In this document: positions 45,521 through 54,183 of the stretch, one piece after another
Layout of the letters: each line of letters begins with the position of its first letter
Numbering within the stretch: the stretch's first letter is position 1
Source: an uncultured Eubacteriales bacterium
Lineage (GTDB): Bacteria; Bacillota; Clostridia; Oscillospirales; Oscillospiraceae
Direction: 5' to 3'
Length of the DNA: 64,000 nt
NCBI GenBank assembly: GCA_900545925.1
Contig: URAZ01000001.1
Location: forward strand, 55,458 to 119,457
Notes under the pieces: model-generated
What the model was told of the DNA's origin: nothing
Databases searched by the model: none
The model's input: the letters and a program-made list of their open reading frames with translations, nothing else
Translations under genes and position numbers: made by a program

Positions 45521-47110
45521 TCATCTTGTCAGAACTTTTCCTGCCATACTGCCGGTGAAGATACCGTTCAAGATGGCGGGGCGGCCAGCGACGAAGACGG
45601 TGTCTATGCCAGTGGAGAATTTGGCCGGGTCAGAATAGGTCGCGCAGGTATGGACAGCGGAAAGGTCAAAAAGATTCAGGTCTGCGTCCATGCCGGGGCT
45701 AAGGATGCCTTTTGTTTTCAGGCCCATGACCTTTGCAGCGCGGCCCGTGCACTTATGCACGGCAGATTCAATGGAAAGCGCCCGCTTCTCGCGGACAAAA
45801 TGCTCCAGAAGCGTTGTATAGGTGCCGTAGACGCGCGGATGGAACATACCAGTGGTGGGATAGGTACTGTCCGAGATCACGCAGCTATATGCGTCGCGCA
45901 GGATATCGCAGATATCGTCCTCGTCGGCAATAAAGTCAATCATGGTCACATCGCAATGCGCGGCCTGCAGCAGATCGAACAGCGCGGTAAAGGGCTCCTT
46001 CCTCTCCTGCTGCGCGATGGCGGCAATGCTCTGTCCCTCATACTTGCGCAGATCTTCCAGCGAGATACTGGATGCAACGATATTCTCAAAGCCGACGAGA
46101 AGCGAGATATTCTCAAAGTCGCTGCCGGTCAGCATGCGGGCCTTGAGCGCTTCACGGAACGCGGGGTCGGACAGGTTTTCGGTCAGCGCTTCCAGACCGC
46201 CCTTCTGACTCTCCGGCGGCAGGACGTGGACAAGCTGGGTCGAACCGGCGGTATAGGGATAGACGTCGCAGGCGATCTCGACGCCCTCCTGCCGGGCCTC
46301 TTGCATCAGGCGGAGCATTTCCGGGGTGCAGCGGCGCCAGTTGGCCTTGCCGATGGACTTGAGGTGGCTGACCTCGACCGGGTTATGCAGAGCCTTTGCG
46401 ACGGCGATCATTTCGCGGAGCGCATCGACGACGCCGCTGCCCTCCTGCCGCATGTGGACGGCGATGGGAATGCCGGAATTCTGGAGCGGCTGAAGCGCTT
46501 CGATGAGCGTTTCGGTCGAATAGAAGCAGTCCGGCGCGTAGCCGAGGCCCAGCGAGACGCCAAGTGCGCCTGCGGCAAGTTCCTGCTCGATCATCCGGTG
46601 GATCTCGGCCATCTGCGCCGCATCGAGTTCAGGTGTTCCAAAGCCCGCCGCGCAGGCGCGGATGGTGCCGCTGCCCGCAAGCATGGCTGTGTGGATGGGG
46701 CTGGGCGTCTTTTTCGCGGCGCGCAGATAGGCAGCAAGGCTGGAAAAGTCGGCGCCGTCCGGCAGCGCACCGGTAACAGGTGTCAAGTATGCCTCAATTT
46801 CTTTTTGGAATCTGCCGCCGCAGGGCGTCACAGACAGGCCGCAGTTGCCGTTGACGATCGTGGTCAGGCCCTGCTTCAACTCAAGTTCGCCGAAATGCGG
46901 ACGGAAGAGCGCCGCGTCGGCATGGCGGTGAATGTCGATGAAGCCGGGCGTAACATACTTCCCTGCTGCGTCAAGGCCTGTCCCGGCAGAAGCATCCTTG
47001 AGATCACCAACTGCGGCGATTTTTCCGTCTTTAATCGCAACATCGCCTGCGGCCGCCGGTGCGCCAGTTCCATCGATCAGAGTACCGTTTTGAATCAAAT
47101 AATCAAACAT
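45521..47110 (-). CDS. N-acyl-D-amino-acid deacylase (D-aminoacylase), amidohydrolase family
   Basis: A 529-residue zinc amidohydrolase. The N-terminal LIQNGTLIDGTGAPAAAGDVAIKDGKIAAVG and VTPGFIDIHRHADAA (metal-binding HxH) are the family signatures; later motifs include VNGNCGLSV, VEVSHLKSIGKAN (metal His), and ISDSTYPTTG. Such enzymes remove an acyl group from N-acyl-D-amino acids, or cleave related D-configured amides, in the cytosol. ATG 47110 is preceded by AAGGAAAAAG; the frame extends further upstream without support. It is the last gene of the maltodextrin operon, 65 bp after glgP. That position is odd, and it might act on cell-wall or dietary D-amino acids. Confidence 0.88.
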   Translation of the reverse strand: MFDYLIQNGTLIDGTGAPAAAGDVAIKDGKIAAVGDLKDASAGTGLDAAGKYVTPGFIDIHRHADAALFRPHFGELELKQGLTTIVNGNCGLSVTPCGGRFQKEIEAYLTPVTGALPDGADFSSLAAYLRAAKKTPSPIHTAMLAGSGTIRACAAGFGTPELDAAQMAEIHRMIEQELAAGALGVSLGLGYAPDCFYSTETLIEALQPLQNSGIPIAVHMRQEGSGVVDALREMIAVAKALHNPVEVSHLKSIGKANWRRCTPEMLRLMQEARQEGVEIACDVYPYTAGSTQLVHVLPPESQKGGLEALTENLSDPAFREALKARMLTGSDFENISLLVGFENIVASSISLEDLRKYEGQSIAAIAQQERKEPFTALFDLLQAAHCDVTMIDFIADEDDICDILRDAYSCVISDSTYPTTGMFHPRVYGTYTTLLEHFVREKRALSIESAVHKCTGRAAKVMGLKTKGILSPGMDADLNLFDLSAVHTCATYSDPAKFSTGIDTVFVAGRPAILNGIFTGSMAGKVLTR

Positions 47111-47175
47111 CTTTCTTTTTCCTTCGTATAGACGCAGAGCGCAAGACCGGTTCTCAGGCCCTGCGCTTTGCTTTT

Positions 47176-49509
47176 TTATTTTACAGGCTTGATATGCCAG
47201 ATATCTTCGGCATACTGACAAATCGTACGGTCAGAAGAGAATTTCCCGGCAGATGCGACGTTCATGAGGCACTTGCGGCCAAAGGCGATGCGGTCGCAGT
47301 AGTCATGATTCACGCGCAGACGAGCCTTCTTATAGCTATCAAAGTCGTAGAAGATAAAATACTGATCCGGCTTGTGCCAGCTTGCACCTTCGAGCAGGGA
47401 CGTATAGAGCTCGTGCTGCTCCTCGTCGGTCGGGACAGTCCCGTCGATCAGGGTATCGACAGCGCGGCGCAGATTCGGGTTCGCCTTGTAGAAGCTGCGG
47501 GCGTTGTAATTGGGCTTCACCATGTTGATCTCCTCGACGGTCGCGCCGAAGATATACTCGTTCTCGCTGCCTGCCTGCTCCGCGATCTCGACGTTTGCGC
47601 CGTCGAGCGTACCGAGCGTCACTGCGCCGTTCAGCATCAGCTTCATGTTGCCTGTGCCGGAGGCTTCGGTTCCGGCGGGAGAGATCTGCTCGGAAATATC
47701 AGCGGCGGGAATGATGTGCTCTGCATAGGAGCAGTTATAGTTCTGCACGAAGACGACCTTCATCACGCTGTCCATAGCAGGATCGCTGTTGATGAGATCG
47801 GCCACGCGGTTTACATAATGAATAATTGCTTTTGCACGGCGGTAGCCCGGCGCAGCTTTTGCACCGAAGATGAATGCGGTGGGCGTAAAGTCCTTGATGC
47901 TGCCGTCCTTGATAGACAGATACAGGTCCATGATGCTCAGCGCATTGAGCAGCTGGCGCTTATACTCATGCAGGCGCTTGACCTGCACGTCAAAGATAAA
48001 CGATGGGTCAAGTGCAACGCCCTCATGCTCCTCGATCACGCGGCACAGCTGGCGTTTCTTCTCAAGCTTGATGGCGTTGAACTGCTTGACGGTCATTTCG
48101 TCAATACCAGCCTTCAGTCCTTCCAGCTGGTCGAGATGTTTCAGATATCCTGCGCCGACCTTGCTGTCGAGCAGACCGCAGAGTTCCGGGTTAGACAGGC
48201 CCAGCCAGCGGCGGGGCGTAATGCCGTTGGTCTTGTTCTGGAAGCGCTCGGGGTAGATGGCATACCAGTCTTTGAACAGATCGTCCTTGAGAATCTGAGA
48301 GTGAATCTCGGCAACGCCGTTGACAGCGGTGGACATATAGACAGACAAATTCGCCATATGCGCCTGCCCATCCTTGACGATAAAGAGCGTTGTATGCGGG
48401 TGCTCCTGCTTGAGTTTGGCATCGATACGCTCGATAATCTCGCAGACCTCCGGCACAACAGAACGCAGCAGTTCCAGATCCCATTTTTCAAGCGCCTCTG
48501 TCATGACAGTGTGGTTCGTATAGGAAAACACGCGGCGGGTCAGTTCAAACGCGGCATCAAAGTCCAATCCTTCGGCCATCAGCAGACGGATCAGTTCAGG
48601 GATGGACATGGCTGGATGCGTATCGTTCAGCTGAACAGCGATGAACTCCGGCAGACGGTAATAATCCGTGCCGTGCTCTTTGCGATAGTCGCGCAGAATG
48701 TCCTGCAGCGATGCGCTGGAGAGAACATACTGCTGCTTGACGCGCAGACGCTTGCCCTCCCATGTGGAATCGTTCGGATACAGAACGCGGGTAATATCCT
48801 CGGCCTTGTTCTTCTTTTCAAGCGCCTTGACATAGTCCTGCGCGTTAAAGGCATCGAAGTTCAGTTCTTCCTCAGCTTCGCACTGCCAGAGGCGGAGCGT
48901 GCCGACCGTCGTTGTCTCATACCCGATGACAGGCATATCATACGGGACGCAGTTGACAGTCTGGTCGGCAAATTTGACCTTGACAGCCAGCTTGTCACGG
49001 CGGTGACTCCACGGGTCGCCGTATTTGGTCCAGTCGTCCGCGTTTTCACGCTGGCAGCCGTTTACAAACGACTGCTTGAACAAGCCGAAGCGGTAGCGCA
49101 GGCCATAGCCGGTCAGCGGCAGATCGAGCGTCGCGGCGCTGTCAAGAAAGCAGGCGGCCAGACGGCCAAGGCCGCCATTCCCGAGTGCTGCGTCCTCAAT
49201 ATGCTCCAGACACGCAAGATCGACGCCTTTTTCGGCAAAGGCCGCTTTCATTTCACGCAAAATGCCAAGATTGAAGAGATTGCTGTAGACCAGACGCCCA
49301 ACAAGATACTCCGCAGAAAAATAGAACGCGCGGCGGCCCGGCGCCTGACGGCGCTTAGTCTTCGTCCAGTTGGCGCTGATCTCCATCATAATGACCTGCC
49401 CAAGCGCCTCATGCAGCCGCTCTGGGGTTGTTTCCTGCAGCGTCTCGTCATGCTGGAAATGCAGCAGCGCTTCCGTCTGCTTTACGATTCGTTCCGAAAA
49501 TTCGCTCAT
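47176..49509 (-). CDS. glgP: Glycogen/maltodextrin phosphorylase
   Basis: A 777-residue PLP enzyme that releases glucose 1-phosphate from alpha-1,4-glucans with phosphate. Diagnostic regions are YFSAEYLVGRLVYSNLFNLG, DAALGNGGLGRLAACFLDS, VQLNDTHPAMSIPEL, and the PLP-site block EASGTGNMKLMLNGA, in which Lys binds the cofactor, followed by TLGTLDGANVEI. ATG 49509 lies 6 bp after AAGGAG. It is downstream of malQ in the same operon. MalQ disproportionates short maltodextrins into longer chains that the phosphorylase can degrade, so the pair turns imported maltodextrin into glucose 1-phosphate and glucose. Confidence 0.96.
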   Translation of the reverse strand: MSEFSERIVKQTEALLHFQHDETLQETTPERLHEALGQVIMMEISANWTKTKRRQAPGRRAFYFSAEYLVGRLVYSNLFNLGILREMKAAFAEKGVDLACLEHIEDAALGNGGLGRLAACFLDSAATLDLPLTGYGLRYRFGLFKQSFVNGCQRENADDWTKYGDPWSHRRDKLAVKVKFADQTVNCVPYDMPVIGYETTTVGTLRLWQCEAEEELNFDAFNAQDYVKALEKKNKAEDITRVLYPNDSTWEGKRLRVKQQYVLSSASLQDILRDYRKEHGTDYYRLPEFIAVQLNDTHPAMSIPELIRLLMAEGLDFDAAFELTRRVFSYTNHTVMTEALEKWDLELLRSVVPEVCEIIERIDAKLKQEHPHTTLFIVKDGQAHMANLSVYMSTAVNGVAEIHSQILKDDLFKDWYAIYPERFQNKTNGITPRRWLGLSNPELCGLLDSKVGAGYLKHLDQLEGLKAGIDEMTVKQFNAIKLEKKRQLCRVIEEHEGVALDPSFIFDVQVKRLHEYKRQLLNALSIMDLYLSIKDGSIKDFTPTAFIFGAKAAPGYRRAKAIIHYVNRVADLINSDPAMDSVMKVVFVQNYNCSYAEHIIPAADISEQISPAGTEASGTGNMKLMLNGAVTLGTLDGANVEIAEQAGSENEYIFGATVEEINMVKPNYNARSFYKANPNLRRAVDTLIDGTVPTDEEQHELYTSLLEGASWHKPDQYFIFYDFDSYKKARLRVNHDYCDRIAFGRKCLMNVASAGKFSSDRTICQYAEDIWHIKPVK

Positions 49510-49614
49510 AGATTTCTCCTTCCATGGGACCCCGCCGTACAAACTGCCGGCGGCTTTTAAAGAAGCATCCACCTATCCGGCAAGGACAGGTGGACGCCAG
49601 ATAACTCGATGGTA

Positions 49615-51096
49615 TTATACACGATTTGAACGCTCTGTCAAACCTGCAATTTTTTTTGCCAGCGTTTCATTGGCTGCGCCGGGCAGCATACGCCAGCGCC
49701 AGTTCGACGGCAGAAGTCTGCCGGGCTCGTTCATGCGGGACTCCTTGCCTAAGCGCAGATAGTCCTGCATCTGCATGATAAACAGCTGCGCCTTAGACTG
49801 CATACCGGCTTCCATGATGGCGTCTGCCAGATCGTCTTCCGGCGTAATGCCGAGATAGTTCCGGGCATAGGCGTCCGTTTCCACGTCGATCCCCTCGCAC
49901 CACTGAATGAGCGTTTCATTGTCGTGCGTGCCGGTGTAGCAGATGGAGTTTTCAGGGTAGCGGTCGGGCAGATAGTTGCTCGGCTCACGCGGATCAAAGG
50001 CAAATTCCAGCACCTTCATGCCAGGGAAGCCGGAATCAATCACAAGCTGCTGTACCTCCGGCGTCAGGAAACCGAGATCCTCGGCGATAAAATCGGTATC
50101 CGGGCAATTCTTCCGGATAGCATTTACAAGCTTCATGCCGGGACCCTTGACCCATTCGCCCTTGCGGGCCGTGCGGTTGACAGCAGGAATGGCCCAGTAG
50201 CTTTCAATCCCGCGGAAATGGTCGATGCGGACAACATCGAAACTCTCCCCTGCTGCGCGCAGGCGTCGCATCCACCAGGAGAAGCCGTCCTGTTCCATGT
50301 GCGCCCAGTCATAGATGGGATTGCCCCAATACTGTCCATTGGCGTTGAAGCCGTCAGGCGGGCAGCCCGCAACGACGCGTGGACGGCGGGTACGGGTCAA
50401 CTGGAAATTCTCCGGGTGCGACCAGACATCAGCGGAGTCCAGCGGAACATAGATGGGGATATCGCCGATAATCAACACACCGTTTTCATGGGCATACTCC
50501 CGCAAACGCTGCCACTGCGTGTGGAAGCAGTACTGGAGGAAGCGATGAAAATCAAGTTCGTCGTGCAGCAACTCCCGATAATGCGCCATCGCCTCGGACT
50601 GGTGCATCCGGATATCGAGCGGCCACTCGGTCCACGGGCCGTCGTTATAATATGCCTTGACGGCCATAAAGAGTACATATTCATCCAGCCACGCGCTCTG
50701 CTCACGGACATATTCCGCATAGTCTTCGGTCGGGGCCTTGTGGAATCGGCTCCATGCCAAATGCAGCACCCGTAGGCGCTGGTCGTACATTTTGGAAAAA
50801 TCGACCTGATCGGCGCGGCTGCCCCAATCGATGCGGTCCAGTTCCTCCTGCAGAAGGTACCCGTCCTTAACGAGTGCATCCAAATCGATCAAATACGGGT
50901 TTCCCGCAAACGTAGAGAATGCCTGATAGGGGGAGTCCCCGTAGCCGGGCGGGTTGATCGGGAGGATCTGCCAGTAGGTCTGCTTTGCCTCTTTCAGAAA
51001 ATCAATAAAGTCATAGGCTGCTTTTCCCATGCTGCCAATGCCGTAGGGCGAGGGCAGCGAGGTAATGTGCATCAGGATTCCACTGCTTCTTTTCAT
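49615..51096 (-). CDS. malQ: 4-alpha-glucanotransferase (amylomaltase)
   Basis: A 493-residue GH77 enzyme that moves alpha-1,4-glucan segments between maltodextrins and frees glucose. The start KRSSGILMHITSLPSPYGIGSMG, then QTYWQILPINPPGYGDSPYQ, IGDIPIYVPLDSADVW, the nucleophile motif DVVRIDHFRG and the acid/base region DFIAEDLGFLT are all intact, and the tail has THDNETLIQW. No strong ribosome binding site is seen (AAGAG 7 bp before ATG 51096), but the N-terminus matches the family. It lies between the LacI regulator and glgP. The malQ-glgP gap holds a hairpin (TCCACCT...AGGTGGA) that could tune glgP expression. Confidence 0.96.
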   Translation of the reverse strand: MKRSSGILMHITSLPSPYGIGSMGKAAYDFIDFLKEAKQTYWQILPINPPGYGDSPYQAFSTFAGNPYLIDLDALVKDGYLLQEELDRIDWGSRADQVDFSKMYDQRLRVLHLAWSRFHKAPTEDYAEYVREQSAWLDEYVLFMAVKAYYNDGPWTEWPLDIRMHQSEAMAHYRELLHDELDFHRFLQYCFHTQWQRLREYAHENGVLIIGDIPIYVPLDSADVWSHPENFQLTRTRRPRVVAGCPPDGFNANGQYWGNPIYDWAHMEQDGFSWWMRRLRAAGESFDVVRIDHFRGIESYWAIPAVNRTARKGEWVKGPGMKLVNAIRKNCPDTDFIAEDLGFLTPEVQQLVIDSGFPGMKVLEFAFDPREPSNYLPDRYPENSICYTGTHDNETLIQWCEGIDVETDAYARNYLGITPEDDLADAIMEAGMQSKAQLFIMQMQDYLRLGKESRMNEPGRLLPSNWRWRMLPGAANETLAKKIAGLTERSNRV

Positions 51097-51156
51097 ACTA
51101 TCACTCTTATTTCGCTTTCGTTGAAAACAGGCAAAAGCAGCATTGGGGCGCTGTTT

Positions 51157-52170
51157 TCAGCTGTTTTCGAGTTTTCTGACGCTTTCACGGTTGGAAAGTG
51201 TAAACGGTACAGTCATATGGCGGGCATGCCCGCCGCGCTCGGCGCAGTCCATCAGAACAGAGAAGCTGCGCCGGGCCAGAAGCTCGACAGACTGGGAAAC
51301 GGTCGAGAGTTTCGGGGTATAGAAGCTGCCGATTTTCAGTCCATCGTAGCCAATGATGGAAATATCGTCTGGAACGCGCTTACCAGCATCCACCAGCGCG
51401 CGAATCGCCCCGATGGCTATGACGTCGGCCATGGCGAACACGGCAGTGACCTGCGGTGTGTCGCGCAGGACAGCCTGCATACCGATATAGCCGTCTTCAT
51501 AGCTGTAGCGGCCGGTATGGTAATAGGTTTGCTCATCAAACCGCATCCCATTCTTCTCGAACGCCTCTACGCAGCCTGCGTAGCGCTGTGCGGATGTATC
51601 GGACAACAGCCTGTCGCCGCCGAGAACCGCAATATGCCGGTGACCACAGCGGATCAGATAGTCAACAGCGCAGGCTGCACCCTGCCGGTCGTTGGTCGTA
51701 ACACTGGACAGGTTCTCGAACGGCAGATCGCTTGCGTCATTCGTAACAATGACGGAAGGGACGTGGATCTTGTCGAAATCGCCGACAAAATGACGGTTTG
51801 TCGCGCCGAGGAACATCACGCCCATGGGCTTACGCTCCCGGCAGAGTTTCACAGCGCGCAGCACCTCATTGTCGTCTTCATCAATAAAGTCAACGATCAG
51901 CGGATGCGTTGTGCGTGAAAACAGCGATTGCAGCTGCTCAACCATGCCGGCGAATAATTCATTCGCCGTTCCCTTGACGATGATAAGCACAGTGTTAGAA
52001 CGCTGCTGCTTTAAAAGCTGGGCACTCTCATTGAGTTCAAAGCCGCTTTCCTGTGCAATGGATAAGATTGCCTGCCGGGCCTTATCCGAAACATTGGGCT
52101 GGTTATTCAGCACGCGAGAGACAGTTCCGAGCGAATAGCCGCTCAGTCTCGCAAGATCCTTGATCGTCAT
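51157..52170 (-). CDS. LacI-family regulator of the maltodextrin operon (MalR type)
   Basis: A 337-residue repressor. The N-terminal LacI helix-turn-helix TIKDLARLSGYSLGTVSRVLNNQPNVSDKARQAI (about 2-36) includes the hinge-helix region, and the sugar-binding domain follows (VLIIVKGTANELFAGMVEQL, VTNDASDLPFENLSSVTTNDRQGAACAVDYL, VFAMADVIAIGAIRAL, ISIIGYDGLKIGSFYTPKLSTV). It lies inside the operon between the permease gene and malQ, so it should be autoregulated. Its likely target is the 16-bp TGGAAACGTTTCCA-type operator at 55599-55614. A separate 27-bp palindrome sits just upstream of its own gene. ATG 52170 has AAGGAG upstream. Confidence 0.93.
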   Translation of the reverse strand: MTIKDLARLSGYSLGTVSRVLNNQPNVSDKARQAILSIAQESGFELNESAQLLKQQRSNTVLIIVKGTANELFAGMVEQLQSLFSRTTHPLIVDFIDEDDNEVLRAVKLCRERKPMGVMFLGATNRHFVGDFDKIHVPSVIVTNDASDLPFENLSSVTTNDRQGAACAVDYLIRCGHRHIAVLGGDRLLSDTSAQRYAGCVEAFEKNGMRFDEQTYYHTGRYSYEDGYIGMQAVLRDTPQVTAVFAMADVIAIGAIRALVDAGKRVPDDISIIGYDGLKIGSFYTPKLSTVSQSVELLARRSFSVLMDCAERGGHARHMTVPFTLSNRESVRKLENS

Positions 52171-52197
52171 ATCTGCTGTTCTCCTTGGTTTTTTGCT

Positions 52198-52224
52198 GGT
52201 TCTGTATCACTATAATACAGAACC
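52198..52224. promoter_or_regulatory. 27-bp palindrome upstream of the LacI-family gene
   Basis: GGTTCTGTAT (52198-52207) and ATACAGAACC (52215-52224) are perfect inverted repeats around 7 bp that include TATAGT on minus, a possible -10. There is no T run, so it is more likely an operator or mRNA hairpin than a terminator. Confidence 0.6.
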
Positions 52225-52257
52225 TCAGAAAAATCCACCTGAAACAGACATTTTTCT

Positions 52258-53115
52258 TTATCCCTTTACCGCGCCAGCGGCAACGCCCTTGATGATATAC
52301 TTCTGGCAGCAGAGATAGAAGATGACAACCGGAACAATGGACATCAGGATCAGCGCCATGGTAGCACCCATATCGACCGATCCGTAGCTGCCCTTGAGGT
52401 ACTGAATGTGGATGGGGATCGTTCGGAATTCGTTGATATCCAGAACCAGATACGGCAAGAGGTAGTCGTTCCAGACCCACATGATCTCCAGAACGCCAAC
52501 GGAAATGAAAGTCGGCTTCATCATGGGCAGGACAACCTGGAAGAAGGTCTGCACAGGGGTGCAACCGTCAATCACAGCAGCCTCTTCAATGGAGCGCGGG
52601 ATGGACTTGACAAAGCCTGTGAACATAAACACAGCGAGGCCCGCACCAAAGCCGAGGTAGACAATGGGAATTGTCCACGGGCGATTGAGCTTCAGAGTAT
52701 CGGCGGTCTTTGCCAGCGTGAACATGACCATCTGGAACGGGACGACCATGGAGAACACGCACAGGTAGTACACAATGCGGCAGACGAGGCTGTCGACACG
52801 GGAAATATACCACGCGGCCATGGACGTGCAGATGAGGATTAGAGCAGCGGAGAGCAGCGTGATCATCAGGCTATACTCGACAGATTTATAGAATGGATAG
52901 TTGCCAAAGGTCATACCCTTGATATAGTTCTGCAGCCCCATGAAGGTGTCGCTTGTGGGGAAGGCAAACGTATCAAGGTTAATAGCGGCGTTGGTCTTGA
53001 GAGAGTTGACCAGAACGATGAAGATTGGGTAGAGATACGCAACGGCAATGATTGCAAACACGACCGTCAGGACGGTATGCGAACGGCGCTCTTTCTGGAA
53101 GCCGGTATTTTTCAT
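52258..53115 (-). CDS. Carbohydrate ABC transporter permease, MalG type
   Basis: A 285-residue inner-membrane permease with six hydrophobic helices (the first near 14-36, VLTVVFAIIAVAYLYPIFIVLVN). The ATPase-docking EAA loop is EEAAVIDGCTPVQTFFQVVLPMMKP. It pairs with the MalF-like permease, whose stop it overlaps by one base (53115). The signature LNRPWTIPIVYLGFGAGLAVFMFTGFVKSIPRSIEEAA is that of the CUT1 sugar family. No ATP-binding subunit is encoded in the operon, as in many Firmicutes where one MsmX-type ATPase serves several importers. Confidence 0.95.
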   Translation of the reverse strand: MKNTGFQKERRSHTVLTVVFAIIAVAYLYPIFIVLVNSLKTNAAINLDTFAFPTSDTFMGLQNYIKGMTFGNYPFYKSVEYSLMITLLSAALILICTSMAAWYISRVDSLVCRIVYYLCVFSMVVPFQMVMFTLAKTADTLKLNRPWTIPIVYLGFGAGLAVFMFTGFVKSIPRSIEEAAVIDGCTPVQTFFQVVLPMMKPTFISVGVLEIMWVWNDYLLPYLVLDINEFRTIPIHIQYLKGSYGSVDMGATMALILMSIVPVVIFYLCCQKYIIKGVAAGAVKG

Positions 53116-54023
53116 TACTGATCGACCTCCTTCTTTCTGGTGGACACAAGCTGGGCAATGCTGATGATCGCGACCAGGATAAAGAACACAACTGCCTTGG
53201 CCTGTCCGGGGCCTTTGGAGTTGGAGGTGTTGGAGTTGACGATGTTCAGAGCCAGCATTTCCGTGGTCTTGATGACGTTGCCGTCAGCCAGCGTCTTAAA
53301 GGGTGAGCCGCCCGTGAGGGCCAGGTTCTGGTCATAGAGCTTGAAGCCGTTGGTCAGGGACAGGAACGTGCAGATGGTGATAGACGGCATGATGTTCGGG
53401 ATTGTGATGTTCCAGAGCGTTTTCCAGCTGGACGCACCGTCGATCTTTGCGGCCTCCAGCATATCCTCCGGGATTGCCTGCAGGCCTGCAATATAAATGA
53501 TCATCATATAGCCTATCTGCTGCCAGCACATGAGGATGATCAATCCCCAGAAGCCGTATTTGGTTTCCAGCACGACGGCTGTGTCGAAGTTGCTGAGGAT
53601 GCCGTCGAAGATCATGAGCCAGATATAGCCCAGGACGATGCCACCGATGAGGTTCGGCATGAAGAAAACGGTACGGAAGATGTTCGAGCCCTTGATACCC
53701 TTAGTCAGAACGTAGGCAACAGCAAAGGCCAGAACGTTGATGATGAGCAGGGATACGAGCGCAAACAGCGCCGTATACCAGAACGCGTGGAGGAAGCCCT
53801 CATCCTGGAAGATGGTCTGGTAGTTTTTCAGTCCCACCCACGTCCACTTGCTGGTCGTCTTGAACTTGCAGAAGGACAGGAACAGCCCCTTTGCAAACGG
53901 GTACAGGAAGCCCACGCAGAACGCTGCGAACGTCGGCAGCAGGAACAGCCAGCCCCAGCGCTGGATCGGGCGGCGGATCAAGCTGCATGACAGAGCCGAA
54001 TCGTCATGTTTTTTCTTCTTCAT
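53115..54023 (-). CDS. Sugar ABC transporter permease, MalF type
   Basis: A 302-residue inner-membrane permease of the CUT1 group with six helices; a short basic cytoplasmic start (KKKKHDDSALSCSLIRRPIQR) precedes WGWLFLLPTFAAFCVGFLYPF. The EAA loop is DMLEAAKIDGASSWKTLWNITIPNIMP. It forms the heterodimeric channel with the MalG-type protein. The start is the second of two adjacent ATGs (54023), with AAAGGAG 7 bp upstream; 54026 is the alternative. Two hairpins lie between it and the upstream binding-protein gene. Confidence 0.94.
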   Translation of the reverse strand: MKKKKHDDSALSCSLIRRPIQRWGWLFLLPTFAAFCVGFLYPFAKGLFLSFCKFKTTSKWTWVGLKNYQTIFQDEGFLHAFWYTALFALVSLLIINVLAFAVAYVLTKGIKGSNIFRTVFFMPNLIGGIVLGYIWLMIFDGILSNFDTAVVLETKYGFWGLIILMCWQQIGYMMIIYIAGLQAIPEDMLEAAKIDGASSWKTLWNITIPNIMPSITICTFLSLTNGFKLYDQNLALTGGSPFKTLADGNVIKTTEMLALNIVNSNTSNSKGPGQAKAVVFFILVAIISIAQLVSTRKKEVDQ

Positions 54024-54069
54024 CATGCTTCTCCTTTATTATTTATTTACTATCTTGACAATTTCACAG

Positions 54070-54096
54070 ACAAGCGCCCGGCCTCCGGGCGTTTGT
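54070..54096 (-). promoter_or_regulatory. Stable hairpin in the binding-protein/permease intergenic region
   Basis: ACAAGCGCCCGG (54070-54081) pairs with CCGGGCGTTTGT (54085-54096), 12 bp with one G-U, around CCT. It may block 3'-5' decay of the upstream mRNA or modulate permease expression. Confidence 0.6.
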
Positions 54097-54132
54097 CCGC
54101 AAAATCTTCGGCTGCGGCAGTTTCTTTTCTGT

Positions 54133-54160
54133 AAAAAAGGGGGCTTTGCAGCCCCCTCTT
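54133..54160 (-). terminator. Attenuating terminator after the binding-protein gene
   Basis: On minus GGGGGCT pairs with AGCCCCC around GCAA (54156-54139), followed by six T (54138-54133). It begins 24 bp after the stop of the binding-protein gene, inside the operon. Confidence 0.8.
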
Positions 54161-54183
54161 TACTTTTGGTCACGCCTTATTGC

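Noticed and set aside
45413..47131. A 572-codon plus-strand frame opposite the D-aminoacylase
   Set aside because: It is antisense to an amidohydrolase with intact metal motifs, and begins in a terminator region.
47059..49560. An 833-codon plus-strand frame opposite glgP
   Set aside because: It is antisense to an intact phosphorylase; the composition is that of a mirrored coding frame with no recognisable domain.
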